NCBI GenBank assembly: GCA_020056225.1
Contig: JAGVIE010000044.1
Span: forward strand, 1-64,000
Source: Bacteroidota bacterium
GTDB lineage: Bacteria > Bacteroidota > Ignavibacteria > UBA10030 > SZUA-254
Reading direction: 5' to 3'
Length of the DNA stretch: 64,000 nucleotides
In this document: one piece after another, positions 27,780 to 36,945 of the stretch
Position numbering within the stretch: position 1 is the first letter of the stretch
Layout of the letters: each line of letters begins with the position of its first letter
Notes under the pieces: model-generated
What the model was told of the DNA's origin: nothing
The model's database searches: none
The model's input: only the letters and a program-made list of their open reading frames with translations
Translations under genes and position numbers: made by a program

Positions 27780-28448
27780 ATGAAATCAAAAATATTTGTC
27801 GCTGTCGCAGGTAATATCGGTTCCGGAAAATCTTCTCTGACGCGAATGCTCAGCTCGCATTACGGATGGAAATCATTCTACGAATCGGTCGAAGATAATC
27901 CCTATCTATCGGACTTTTACGCAGATATGAACCGTTGGTCATTCAATCTTCAGGTGTATTTTCTTTCAAAACGATTCAACGATCATAAACGCATTGTGGA
28001 GGGAACGGAAAGCGTCATCCAAGATCGTTCAATCTATGAGGATGCTGAAATTTTTGCAAAAAATTTATCGCTTATCGGCAAGATGGACAATAGAGATTAT
28101 ACGAATTACGTTGAGCTGTACAAAGTTATGATGCAGTACCTTCAGCCGCCGGATCTGCTTATATTTCTCGATGCACGCATCGAAACATTGCTGAAACAAA
28201 TCGCGCACCGCGGCAGAGATTACGAACAAAGTATACCAAAAAGTTACCTCGAACAATTAAGCGAGCATTACAAAGATTGGATCCGACGGTACAATCTTGG
28301 TCCCCTACTCGTAATTCCTTCCGATGAAGTAGATTTCGTGCACGAGCGCTGCGATTTCAACCGTATGCTGCTCCTGATTCAAGGCAAATTAATGGAACTC
28401 GGGTACCCGGCAGTACCGCTCAAAAACCTCCAAAGACAAACCCTCTGA
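27780..28448 (+). CDS. Deoxynucleoside kinase
   Basis: 222 residues of the dNK/dGK-dAK family, phosphorylating deoxynucleosides for salvage. The P-loop is GNIGSGKSS at about 11-19, the substrate Glu lies in FYESVEDNPYL, the DRS-type motif is QDRSIYEDAEIFA, and the lid has IAHRGRDYEQSIPKSYLEQL. All are intact and the length is normal. It ends 15 bp before a converging protease gene. Base preference among purine and pyrimidine nucleosides cannot be decided. Confidence 0.92.
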   Translation: MKSKIFVAVAGNIGSGKSSLTRMLSSHYGWKSFYESVEDNPYLSDFYADMNRWSFNLQVYFLSKRFNDHKRIVEGTESVIQDRSIYEDAEIFAKNLSLIGKMDNRDYTNYVELYKVMMQYLQPPDLLIFLDARIETLLKQIAHRGRDYEQSIPKSYLEQLSEHYKDWIRRYNLGPLLVIPSDEVDFVHERCDFNRMLLLIQGKLMELGYPAVPLKNLQRQTL

Positions 28449-28463
28449 GGAAATTAACACGAT

Positions 28464-30134
28464 CTAACGAACATTTAACCGATGTTTATATTCTTCGCCA
28501 TTCAGAAGCAATCCTATAGCCGCGATTACTTGATTATCGCTCTTCAAAGTTTCTTCAATGCGTCCCTTTTCACCTCGATAGCGGCTGACTATTTCAGGCT
28601 TCAATGTTGATAGAATTTCATCTTTATACCTAACAAGATTTTTTTCCTTATCAGCAGTAAGATCATTTTTCAACTGATCTATTTCCTTGCGTACAGATTC
28701 ACTGTATTTACACTTTTCAGAGAGATCGCAAAGTTCTTTTAACTTTGTTTCCACTTCATCCTGATAGATAAATTTCTGGCTTGTCAGGAATTGCTGAAAA
28801 TTATTAATCAAACTGTCAGATAACATGGAAGGCATTTCTTTATGGGCAGACGCATAACCGTTTGCAAATTTGAAAAACATCGATTTACGGATAAGTTCAT
28901 TGTAAAGCGCGCTGTGCTCTGGTTCCGTTACGATAGTATCCGGAAGAATTCCCCCGGCTTCCAGCTCAAGACGTCCATTGAGGGTTTTAAATTTTTTCTT
29001 AAGACTATCAGGGGTTGTCGCAAAAACCCCATCCTTATTTTTGTGCATATAATCAATTTCCTGTATACATCTTCCGCTCGGCGTGTAATATTTAGCAGTT
29101 GTAATTTTTAATTGCGTATTGTACACAAGCGGCGTAATCGTTTGTACAAGCCCTTTGCCGAACGATCTTGTGCCGAGGATTATCCCTCTATCTAAATCCT
29201 GAATCGCTCCGGCAACGATTTCACTCGCACTCGCGCTCTGGCGGTTAACGAGAACAACAAGCGGGACTTCCGGCAACATAGGGTCGGTTGATACGAAAAA
29301 TTTCTTCTCTGAATCTTGCCCCCGACCACGCGTGCTGACTACAAGGCTACCTTTCGTTACAAACTTTTCAACAACATTCACGGCAACATCTAAAAGACCG
29401 CCCGGGTTATTTCTAAGATCGAGCACAACACCTTTAATAGGACCTTTGAGCTTCAGATCTTTGATTGCCAATCCTAATTCATCACCTGCGCCTCGCGAAA
29501 AACGATCGAGCCGAATATATGCAATACCATCTTGCACAAAATCGGCATACGTTATATTTTTCAATTGGATTTCCTCGCGCACCACCACAAATTCGAGCAG
29601 TTTCGGTTCACTATCGCGTTCAACCTTCAGATGTAATTCTGTTCCCGGCTCTCCTCGCGTCATTGAGCGAATATTTTCCGGTTTTGATCCGGTCACGGGA
29701 ACGCCATCGATCTCTAATATGCGATCGCCCGGCTGAATGCCCTGCTTTTGCGCGGAGTATCCCTCCATAAGCGATAATATTGTTATGTAGCCGTCACGCA
29801 CACCGATCGTAACACCGATACCGCCGTACTTGCCAACCGTAATCAACTCTATTTCATCCGCCTCTTTCTCACTGATAAAATTAGTATAGGGATCGAGCGT
29901 GCCGAGAAGCCCATCGATTCCAGCTTCCATAAATTTTTCCGGGTCGACTTCGTCCACATAATTCATCGTTATTTCTCTGTACACACGGCCGAAAATATCG
30001 ATGCTTTTATTTATCTTGAAAAAATATTCCTGATCTGAAAGAGTGAATCCTACTAAAAAAGAACACGAAGCTACAATTGTAAGAACAATAGTAACAGCCA
30101 GAATTTTCTTTTCGTTTGAAAAAAAATATTTCAT
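28464..30134 (-). CDS. S41 family C-terminal processing peptidase
   Basis: A periplasmic serine protease of the CtpA/Prc family. The start used is ATG 30134 (556 residues), because the longer frame runs back through the thymidylate kinase gene. Residues 8-28 form a membrane anchor/signal. A PDZ domain follows (YGGIGVTIGVRDGYITI, QKGIQPGDRILEIDG), then the catalytic region with LDLRNNPGGLLDVAV, the catalytic Ser near residue 298 in RQSASASEIVAGAIQD, and the Lys in TRSFGKGLVQT. A C-terminal helical extension of about 130 residues follows YYTPSGRCIQ. These enzymes trim C termini of envelope proteins. It lies 13 bp downstream of tmk and is probably co-transcribed with it. Confidence 0.93.
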   Translation of the reverse strand: MKYFFSNEKKILAVTIVLTIVASCSFLVGFTLSDQEYFFKINKSIDIFGRVYREITMNYVDEVDPEKFMEAGIDGLLGTLDPYTNFISEKEADEIELITVGKYGGIGVTIGVRDGYITILSLMEGYSAQKQGIQPGDRILEIDGVPVTGSKPENIRSMTRGEPGTELHLKVERDSEPKLLEFVVVREEIQLKNITYADFVQDGIAYIRLDRFSRGAGDELGLAIKDLKLKGPIKGVVLDLRNNPGGLLDVAVNVVEKFVTKGSLVVSTRGRGQDSEKKFFVSTDPMLPEVPLVVLVNRQSASASEIVAGAIQDLDRGIILGTRSFGKGLVQTITPLVYNTQLKITTAKYYTPSGRCIQEIDYMHKNKDGVFATTPDSLKKKFKTLNGRLELEAGGILPDTIVTEPEHSALYNELIRKSMFFKFANGYASAHKEMPSMLSDSLINNFQQFLTSQKFIYQDEVETKLKELCDLSEKCKYSESVRKEIDQLKNDLTADKEKNLVRYKDEILSTLKPEIVSRYRGEKGRIEETLKSDNQVIAAIGLLLNGEEYKHRLNVR

Positions 30135-30147
30135 GTAAATCTCCGTC

Positions 30148-30762
30148 TTAGATAATTTGCTTCTTAACAATGTCCCAAATTTCTCTGTGAATTTCATCAG
30201 CCGGCAGTTTGCCGCTGACAATAATAAATCTGTCCGATTCCATTTCAGCCAACCTCCAATACCCATTACGAACGCGCTCAAAGAAATCCCTGCCGGAGGA
30301 TTCCATCCTATCTGCAGAAAGACCGGCGGCGATTTGCCGCCTGAATATTTCATCGATTTCTATATCGATGAAAAAAGTCATGCGGGGTTTTGTTCCTGAT
30401 GTAGCGATGCGGTTGATGGCTTGAATATCATTAAGATTGATACCCCGTCCATAACCCTGATACGCTGTTGTTGAATCGTAGAACCTGTCGCAAACAACTA
30501 CCTTCCCCGCTTGGAGTGCGGGAAGTATAACTTCGTTAACCAATTGAGTGCGAGCCGCAGAAAACAGGAACAATTCGGTTATCTGTTTCAACTCCAGATG
30601 TTTTTTATCCAAAAGGATATTACGGATTTTTTCCGAGATAGACGTTCCACCGGGTTCGCGAAGAAAAACGACTTCCTTCCCATGTTTTTCCAAACGGTCC
30701 ACGAGCAGTTTCGCCTGTGTACTCTTACCTGAGTAATCGATTCCTTCGAAGGTTATAAGCAT
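30148..30762 (-). CDS. tmk: Thymidylate kinase
   Basis: Converts dTMP to dTDP. The 204 residues begin with the P-loop FEGIDYSGKSTQ at about 5-16, followed by the DRX-like FLREPGGTSISEKIR, CDRFYDSTTAYQGYGRG, and FFIDIEIDEIFRRQIA. The usual DGAGKS of the P-loop is DYSGKS, a variant common in Bacteroidota and Chlorobi. The lid lacks the Escherichia coli-type arginine cluster. It is the first gene of a two-gene reverse unit with the S41 protease. Confidence 0.95.
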   Translation of the reverse strand: MLITFEGIDYSGKSTQAKLLVDRLEKHGKEVVFLREPGGTSISEKIRNILLDKKHLELKQITELFLFSAARTQLVNEVILPALQAGKVVVCDRFYDSTTAYQGYGRGINLNDIQAINRIATSGTKPRMTFFIDIEIDEIFRRQIAAGLSADRMESSGRDFFERVRNGYWRLAEMESDRFIIVSGKLPADEIHREIWDIVKKQII

Positions 30763-30887
30763 TCTTGATGGGTTTTTGTGTTAGAATGCTTCAAGTTAAC
30801 CAAATTCTTCTTATTATTCAAATTCTTTTGTTGCCTCTCTCTCTATTTTTTACTATGTTAACCATATTTGAAACAATTAAATAGCTG

Positions 30888-31562
30888 ATGCCTCAAACGA
30901 AGAAGAAATCACTGCGCCACGGGAAAAAACCGTCCAAGACATTGCATTCCATTCAACTTCAACCGTTATCACAGGCGAAGATCGATTCAAGGAAAGATGA
31001 CAAAGCGCTTATTCATGCGGCTCTTAAGGGCAGCCAAACCGCCTATAAGAGATTAATGAAAAAATATCATGACCAGATTTCAAATCTGATTTACCGAATC
31101 ATCCACCGCAGAGAACAGGTCGAAGACCTTACACAGGAAGTATTTATCAAGGCATTTGCATCGCTAAAAAACTTTAATGAAGAATATGCGTTTTCAACCT
31201 GGCTGTATAAAATCGCTACTAACAGCAGTATCGATTATATCCGCAAGAAAAAATTAAACACATTTTCAATTGATAAACCGATCGCGATGGAAGAAAGCGA
31301 TTCTACTTACGAATTACCCGATTCCACTTATGAACCCGACAAATACATAATCCAGAGGCAACGTTACCACCTGATACAGGAGGCAATAAACCAATTACCC
31401 GCAAAATATAAGCGGGTCATCATTCTCCGCCACAACGAGGAACTGGATTACAGCGAAATTGCTAAGATGCTAAAATTGCCTATCGGGACGATAAAAGCAC
31501 ATATTTTCCGCGCCCGTGAATTATTAAACAAATACTTACGCGATAAAATCTCACATTATTGA
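30888..31562 (+). CDS. ECF-type RNA polymerase sigma factor (second)
   Basis: A 224-residue sigma-70 family member with a basic N-terminal extension of about 40 residues (KKKSLRHGKKPSKT) not usual in the family. Region 2 reads AYKRLMKKYHDQISNLIYRII, QVEDLTQEVFIKAFASL, FSTWLYKIATNSSIDYIRKK; region 4 reads LPAKYKRVIILRHNEELDYSEIAKMLKLPIGTIKAHIFRAR. There is no zinc-finger anti-sigma gene next to it; instead a membrane toast-rack protein follows about 40 bp downstream and may take that role (inference). Confidence 0.93.
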   Translation: MPQTKKKSLRHGKKPSKTLHSIQLQPLSQAKIDSRKDDKALIHAALKGSQTAYKRLMKKYHDQISNLIYRIIHRREQVEDLTQEVFIKAFASLKNFNEEYAFSTWLYKIATNSSIDYIRKKKLNTFSIDKPIAMEESDSTYELPDSTYEPDKYIIQRQRYHLIQEAINQLPAKYKRVIILRHNEELDYSEIAKMLKLPIGTIKAHIFRARELLNKYLRDKISHY

Positions 31563-31604
31563 AACAATTCCGACTTACAATTCGTAATGGTATGTAGAGC
31601 AATT

Positions 31605-32501
31605 ATGATCTTAAAGAACTATAAAAATATTATCACTATCACGGTTATCGTATCGACTATCATCCTTGCCGGTTTCACCTTTAAATATGCTAACAAATAC
31701 CACAAAGAAATTCCCGCAACAGATGAACAGGAGTTGAAGGTAAATTTAGAAGCAGGATTCGGGAATATCCGGATTGAACGTGGAAATCCGAGACAAATCC
31801 TTCAGGTAGATATCGATGCTAACCTAAAAAATGATTTGACTGAATTTATCGATTATTCGAACCGCGATGAGATCGGTTATCTTAATATTAATACAAGCGA
31901 AGCGGCAACGCACGAATCAAGACGCGGGAAAAGCCGCTCACTCCATATTAGCGGTTTTGAAGATAATAATTGGAACATGCGCTTTACCGATGCGATCCCT
32001 ATTTCGTTTGAGATTGAACTCGGTATGGGAAAAGGTGATCTTGATTTCACCGGATTAACAGTTAATGATTTGAATATCTCTACAGGCGCAAGCTCGGTTA
32101 CGATGAATTTCGATAAACCCAATAAAGGTGAAATCGAAAATCTTAATATAGAAACAGGTTTGAGTAAGTTCAAGGGATACGGACTTTGCAACGCCAACTT
32201 CGACCATCTGAAATTCGAAGGCGGTGTGGGAAGTTATCTGCTCGATTTCGGCGGGACACTCGATAAAGAAGTTGATGCCGATATTCAGGTCGGATTAGGA
32301 TCGATCACAATCTCGATACCTGATGATATAGGTGTAAAAGTTTACTACGAGAAAAGCTGGGTTGCATCGATTGATTTGCCGAATGACTTTAAAGAAGAAG
32401 AAGAGAATAATTATTTTAGTAAAAATTATTATAACACAAACGGAAAAATCAACCTGCATATCGAAGCGGGGTTGGGAAGTGTGAAGATTAAAAGAGAATA
32501 A
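31605..32501 (+). CDS. Membrane-anchored toast-rack (LiaF-like/DUF2154-type) protein
   Basis: About 298 residues from ATG 31605 (an upstream ATG at 31587 adds 6 residues). One N-terminal membrane helix (about 8-28) is followed by an exported region built of short beta strands with repeated Gly-X-(I/L)-X-(I/L) steps: LEAGFGNIRIERG, IELGMGKGDLDFTGL, IETGLSKFKGYG, IQVGLGSITISIPDDIG, IEAGLGSVKIKRE. This beta-solenoid pattern matches the toast-rack N-terminal plus LiaF-like C-terminal pair found in envelope-stress proteins. It lies directly after the sigma factor gene and before a terminator, so the two form one unit, which suggests signalling. Confidence 0.75.
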   Translation: MILKNYKNIITITVIVSTIILAGFTFKYANKYHKEIPATDEQELKVNLEAGFGNIRIERGNPRQILQVDIDANLKNDLTEFIDYSNRDEIGYLNINTSEAATHESRRGKSRSLHISGFEDNNWNMRFTDAIPISFEIELGMGKGDLDFTGLTVNDLNISTGASSVTMNFDKPNKGEIENLNIETGLSKFKGYGLCNANFDHLKFEGGVGSYLLDFGGTLDKEVDADIQVGLGSITISIPDDIGVKVYYEKSWVASIDLPNDFKEEEENNYFSKNYYNTNGKINLHIEAGLGSVKIKRE

Positions 32502-32536
32502 CCTAAATTGGATTAGTGTAATGTGGATTAAGTAAG

Positions 32537-32567
32537 AGCCGGCTCAATAGCAAAAGTCGGCTTTTTT
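32537..32567. terminator. Terminator between converging genes
   Basis: AGCCGGCT (32537-32544) pairs with AGTCGGCT (32555-32562) with one G-T wobble, followed by a run of six T. It lies 36 bp after the toast-rack gene and 11 bp beyond the end of the opposing CHAT gene. Confidence 0.8.
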
Positions 32568-32577
32568 AATATTAAAT

Positions 32578-35193
32578 CTACTTTCCAAATCTATAGAACA
32601 ATCCCCATCTATGAAACCGGGAAAATTCAGGCTTCTTTTCCATTGCGCCGACCGCATCATGGTATGCCTGTGATACAGGAAGCCCGGCTATTAAACTTGT
32701 ATAGAACATCTCGCCGAAATATTTTTTTGCTTTTCTGTCCCCCCGCCACATCGTTGCGATCACAGTCGGTGTACCGTTTGCAAGGAATGCAAGCGGTGCG
32801 TAACGCCAAAATCCTCCGGCTCGGGTCGATACATTGCTAAAAATAATCGCTTGCGGCGGGCTGGCAAGAAAGTTGCCAAGCGGAACATCAATACCTCCGT
32901 AAAGTTTCTTCACATCGGATAAAACTATTACCGAATTATTCGGAACTTTAGTATCACTATTAAACTCGGCGGCAAAATGCAGCAAGTCGCAGGAAGCTGT
33001 ATCAAGATAATTGAACGGTGACGATTCCTCGAAAACCATTCTTGCTTTCTCGAAAAAACTGCGGATATCTTTTAACTCGTACTCAACATCCCAATTTGTT
33101 GAACCCGGATTTCCAATTCCGATCACATTTTGGATAACGCTCTCATTCTTATGAGAAAACAACAATACCGCAGACGTTGGCAGATAATTGATACTAAGGC
33201 GCTCTATTACGGGTTGACCATTGATTCTCAATCCATGAATAGGCAGCCAGCCGAACTCTTCCGGAGATACGACATAAACTTTTGAGATATTCTTAAACAA
33301 AGAAAGAATCGGTTCAATCAAAATCCCGCCAAGCTTTGCGGCAAGATCATCAACCCTATACATAGTTGCCGATTTATCAGACTGAAACGATTCTTCGCTC
33401 TGGTCGAAATCACCGGATAATTTATTAAATTCTCCGGTATATCCGATGATCTGTGAGTATGTAATTTCTCTTGCATGGACAAATGCAGAATCATGCGTAA
33501 CAACGAGTGTGTATATTCTGTCCGATAATGGAATGTATTGAATGAGCGCGCAATCAGATTGTAATGAGTCTTGAATCAGGGATAACTTCGGCGGATCAGG
33601 ATAGAGCAGACATCGGAAATTTGGAAGCGTAAGTTCACTAACCGAAGTCAATATGTCTGTACGCTTTTGCGACAGAAGCTGTGTGAGCATCTTCAAACGT
33701 ACGGAATCTTGATTCTTACCGGCAGATATTTCTGCAAGAATATCTCCTTCCAATACTTTCAAGGCGTTATACTTCCATTGCACCATCGCGATTGCTTGGT
33801 TAGTCCTGTCATCAGCCAGTTTGATTTTAAGCCGCGAGAAAAACCGGACCAATTCATGTAGGTTCTTTTTTTCGTTGATATAAAATATCTCATTCACATT
33901 ATCGTGAATACAGTAATATCTTAATAGAGGATCGTACCATCCCGAAGATTCACCATCCATGAACACATCAACAATCTCTGCATCAGTACTCCGGTCTACG
34001 GTTAACCATCCGGTTTCATCATATATCTGCATGACTCGTAAATAACGCGGTAATACGTCGGCAGTATCTCCACTTTTTTCTTTAATGGTTGCGTGAATAT
34101 ACTGAACAAATGCTTCTCCGGTACGATAATTATTTTGCAGACAGTTTGAAAAGATATCGGTTGTGCGTTTCAGAAATTCGGGAATGAGTTTCGACGATTT
34201 CTCACCGCTCAATTTCCAATCACAAGCTACAAGAATCGATTGCAGTAAATTCTCCTTCACAGGATTGTTCGATTGCTTTGCAAGTATCAGCGCGTCTCCG
34301 AAATACATTCTTGCATTATCGAAATGCCTTGATCGATATGCCAGACACCCGAGAGAGGTTAGTATGTCCGTCCGAATCGTCCGGTTCATTCCATCATCCA
34401 TTTTACTCACTGCAAGCGAGAAGGCGCGTAATGCGCTATCACGATGTCCCGATTTTTGCTGAATTAATCCCCACGAGAAATATGCCTGAACAAGAGCCGA
34501 ATCATTTTTCATCGATGATGCCCGCGATATCAGGTCTATATAAATCAATGAAGCCAGATCGTGCCGGTTTGAAGATTCATACGATTCAACCTGCGCACGC
34601 ATCAAATCCAGTTTGCCGCGGGATTCATAATGTGCGCTGTCTATCATCATTAATGATATAAGTCTATAAAGTTCATCATCATACTGGGCGTTGTTGTGGT
34701 ATGCTTTTGCCGCAAGCGACAGCGCGCGATACTCATCTAATGGATCGGAAAATACCTTCGCGGTTGCCGCTGCATCAACTGCGAGCGCGGCGGCTTCGGT
34801 ATTTTCGTTCATTAAGAGATAATATTCTGCAAGAATAATTTTTCCGCGGCGTTCTAACTTTTTGTTTCCTGTCGCGCGGAATGAAAGCAGGGCACTCTTA
34901 TAATTTCCGAGCACGCTGTCATATTGCCCGGTTGCTCTCCAGCATTCCGCTAAAAGCAAATAACATTCTCCCGAAGCTGAATCTCTCGATATCTCCGTGT
35001 TAATTTTAATGGACTTCTGAAATTGTAAAACAGCCTCATGATACTTATGCTGTTCGGTATAGATTCTTGCCTCATGCAGAGTGCGATCAGCCTCCAACAC
35101 TTTTTGATCTTTGCTGCGACTACAACTCCATGAAACTATTATCAGGAGAATAAACAAAAGAGGCGATATTTTGGCTGCGTACCGGTATATCAT
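32578..35193 (-). CDS. TPR-CHAT lipoprotein, probably catalytically inactive
   Basis: An 871-residue protein. The N terminus MIYRYAAKISPLLFILLIIV then SWSC looks like a lipoprotein signal, so it is probably exported and lipid-anchored. Residues 30-500 hold TPR-like helical hairpins (HEAVLQFQKSIKI, YDSVLGNYKSALLSF, RDSALRAFSLAVSKM). Residues 560-871 are a CHAT (caspase-HetF-associated) domain. In active CHAT proteases the consensus has a catalytic His in LHFATHG and a Cys in VVLSACETG; here the corresponding places read LLHFAAEF (Glu743) and IIFSNVST (Asn787-Val788), so both catalytic residues seem to be missing. The C-terminal APLAFLANGTPTVIATMW and HRWGLFYRFG fit the CHAT fold. It may be a binding scaffold rather than a protease. 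It stands alone between two terminators/divergent promoters. Confidence 0.82.
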   Translation of the reverse strand: MIYRYAAKISPLLFILLIIVSWSCSRSKDQKVLEADRTLHEARIYTEQHKYHEAVLQFQKSIKINTEISRDSASGECYLLLAECWRATGQYDSVLGNYKSALLSFRATGNKKLERRGKIILAEYYLLMNENTEAAALAVDAAATAKVFSDPLDEYRALSLAAKAYHNNAQYDDELYRLISLMMIDSAHYESRGKLDLMRAQVESYESSNRHDLASLIYIDLISRASSMKNDSALVQAYFSWGLIQQKSGHRDSALRAFSLAVSKMDDGMNRTIRTDILTSLGCLAYRSRHFDNARMYFGDALILAKQSNNPVKENLLQSILVACDWKLSGEKSSKLIPEFLKRTTDIFSNCLQNNYRTGEAFVQYIHATIKEKSGDTADVLPRYLRVMQIYDETGWLTVDRSTDAEIVDVFMDGESSGWYDPLLRYYCIHDNVNEIFYINEKKNLHELVRFFSRLKIKLADDRTNQAIAMVQWKYNALKVLEGDILAEISAGKNQDSVRLKMLTQLLSQKRTDILTSVSELTLPNFRCLLYPDPPKLSLIQDSLQSDCALIQYIPLSDRIYTLVVTHDSAFVHAREITYSQIIGYTGEFNKLSGDFDQSEESFQSDKSATMYRVDDLAAKLGGILIEPILSLFKNISKVYVVSPEEFGWLPIHGLRINGQPVIERLSINYLPTSAVLLFSHKNESVIQNVIGIGNPGSTNWDVEYELKDIRSFFEKARMVFEESSPFNYLDTASCDLLHFAAEFNSDTKVPNNSVIVLSDVKKLYGGIDVPLGNFLASPPQAIIFSNVSTRAGGFWRYAPLAFLANGTPTVIATMWRGDRKAKKYFGEMFYTSLIAGLPVSQAYHDAVGAMEKKPEFSRFHRWGLFYRFGK

Positions 35194-35390
35194 TGAGATA
35201 TTAGAATACTAATGGATGAATATAGAAAAGTCTTTACACAGATACAATCGCCGGTTTGATTTTTGACCGCATTTGCGTACATTTACTGAAATCGTGAATC
35301 TAATAGTTTATTGATACTGATCACTAAAAATACGGCAACCATTGACTAATTCATGTACATTATATAATATATATTAACAACGGAGATACT

Positions 35391-36302
35391 ATGGATAAAA
35401 AATATTTGTTTAAATATATCGGAATTGCTTACGTAATCTTTTTGTGCCTATTTATATCCACGGTCAGCCGAGCCCAAAATCCGATCGAGGATGCGGTAAA
35501 ACAGTTAACATCTGATAATGCAAAAGGATATCTTCAACCGATGGTAACATCGTTCGGTGCTAATTTAAATTCCGGCTTATACCATTCAGCAAGCATCAGC
35601 GAACTGGGTTTCACGCTCAAGTTCGACATCGTTGGTATGGCAACATTGATTGGTGATGACGAAAAAAAATACAAGGCGACCAGCCCAATTGACGGTTCAT
35701 TAACGGAAACAGCAACTATTTTTGGCGGTCTTGGCTCTACTGTTCCTGGTCCTGCCCCAGGGATGGAATATCAATTCCAAAACGGTCAGGTGAAAACAAA
35801 TTACGTTTTGTTCGCATCTCCACAATTGACAATCGGAGATGTATATTACTCACAAGTGGTAATCCGTTATGCTCCGATTCCAAAAATTGGAGATTTTCCC
35901 AAGGTGACGCTCTTTGGAATTGGTGGTCGGCATAATGTCAGTCATTATTTTCCGGTTGTTCCCCTTGATGTTGCTGCAAGTATTTATTATCAAACATTCG
36001 ATATCGGCGATATCTTCCAGGCGAAAACGTTTAACTTCGGCGCACAGGCAAGTAAAACGTTTTCAGTTTTAACAGTATACGGTGGCTTGCAGTACGAAAC
36101 TTCATCAATGGATGTATCCTATACATATGAGGGAGAATACGGGGCAACAAAAGGCACAAAGATGAATCTTAGTATGGATGGAGAAAATAAATTTCGTTTT
36201 ACTGCAGGTTTAAACGTGAATCTTCTTGTTCTCAATCTCTTTGCCGATGTTAATATTGGATCAATGACGATGTTCAGTGGCGGTCTCGGTTTTGGATTTT
36301 AA
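35391..36302 (+). CDS. DUF6588-like outer-membrane barrel protein
   Basis: A 303-residue exported protein with a signal peptide (about 1-28, ending SRAQ). The pattern SASISELGFTLKFDIVGMATLIGDDEK near the start of the mature part, KFRFTAGLNVNLLVLNLFADVN near the end, and the closing glycine-rich GGLGFGF match a Bacteroidota/Ignavibacteria outer-membrane family that I recall as DUF6588. Repeated amphipathic strands suggest a beta barrel. Function unknown. A lipoprotein gene follows 37 bp later and a clear terminator closes the pair. The upstream ~200 bp is AT-rich with no other gene. Confidence 0.65.
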   Translation: MDKKYLFKYIGIAYVIFLCLFISTVSRAQNPIEDAVKQLTSDNAKGYLQPMVTSFGANLNSGLYHSASISELGFTLKFDIVGMATLIGDDEKKYKATSPIDGSLTETATIFGGLGSTVPGPAPGMEYQFQNGQVKTNYVLFASPQLTIGDVYYSQVVIRYAPIPKIGDFPKVTLFGIGGRHNVSHYFPVVPLDVAASIYYQTFDIGDIFQAKTFNFGAQASKTFSVLTVYGGLQYETSSMDVSYTYEGEYGATKGTKMNLSMDGENKFRFTAGLNVNLLVLNLFADVNIGSMTMFSGGLGFGF

Positions 36303-36339
36303 TTTGAAATAGAACTTAAAACTATAAAAGGAAAATTTT

Positions 36340-36897
36340 ATGAAAAAGAACATTGTATTTTCGATAGCTGTACTCTTACTATCTTTAATTTTTGTTGTCG
36401 GATGCGAGATAGGAGTAAATCCACTGATACTTGACAGCAGCGTGAGTGAAAGTGTTATAGTTGACCAGGCGTCTCCTATACCATATCCGCTTGAGATACC
36501 GTTTCCCCTAACTCCACTTACCGTGAATACAAAATCACTACAAGATGTTGCTGGTAATGATATTGAAAAAATAAATTTTTACAAACTAACGTTGATGGTA
36601 GATCAAAATACAACTCCGGATACAGGAAAGATATCCGGTCGGCTCATGGTGGATGGCGATACTCTCGTAGCAATGAACAATTTATTATTATCTCTTTTTA
36701 AAACTGAACGCTCAATATTTGAAAATATCCCGGGATTTGAGGTCAAAAACAAGGGGGTAGGTAAAGTTCTGCAAGCCGTGAAAAACCCGCCACCCAACGG
36801 AATCGCGTTGCAAATGTTTGTCGGACCAACGAATACCCCGGTACATTTCCGTTTATGGGTCAAAGTTTATGGACAGATTCAAACAAAGGCGAAGTGA
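36340..36897 (+). CDS. Lipoprotein of unknown function
   Basis: I do not recognise a family. 185 residues with a clean lipoprotein signal (hydrophobic to about 20, lipobox VVGC, Cys22). The mature part has a short Pro-rich stretch (PIPYPLEIPFPLTPLTVN), then beta-rich sequence resembling an immunoglobulin-like or DUF-type surface domain, ending FRLWVKVYGQIQT. It has a good ribosome site (AAAAGGAAAA) and lies downstream of the barrel gene, so the two may form an outer-membrane pair. A terminator follows. Confidence 0.6.
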   Translation: MKKNIVFSIAVLLLSLIFVVGCEIGVNPLILDSSVSESVIVDQASPIPYPLEIPFPLTPLTVNTKSLQDVAGNDIEKINFYKLTLMVDQNTTPDTGKISGRLMVDGDTLVAMNNLLLSLFKTERSIFENIPGFEVKNKGVGKVLQAVKNPPPNGIALQMFVGPTNTPVHFRLWVKVYGQIQTKAK

Positions 36898-36918
36898 TGT
36901 TGTTAAAGAAAGTTTAAG

Positions 36919-36945
36919 GCCCCCACATCGGGGGCTTATTTTTTA
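36919..36945. terminator. Strong terminator between converging genes
   Basis: GCCCCC-ACATC-GGGGGC (36919-36935) is a perfect 6-bp GC stem with a 5-nt loop, followed by TTATTTTTTATT. It serves the lipoprotein unit and overlaps the end of the opposing GDPD gene. Confidence 0.9.

Noticed and set aside
30135-30353. Longer N terminus of the S41 protease starting at 30353
   Set aside because: The extension runs antiparallel-free through the thymidylate kinase 3' end in another frame and has no protease-like sequence; ATG 30134 gives a clean membrane anchor.
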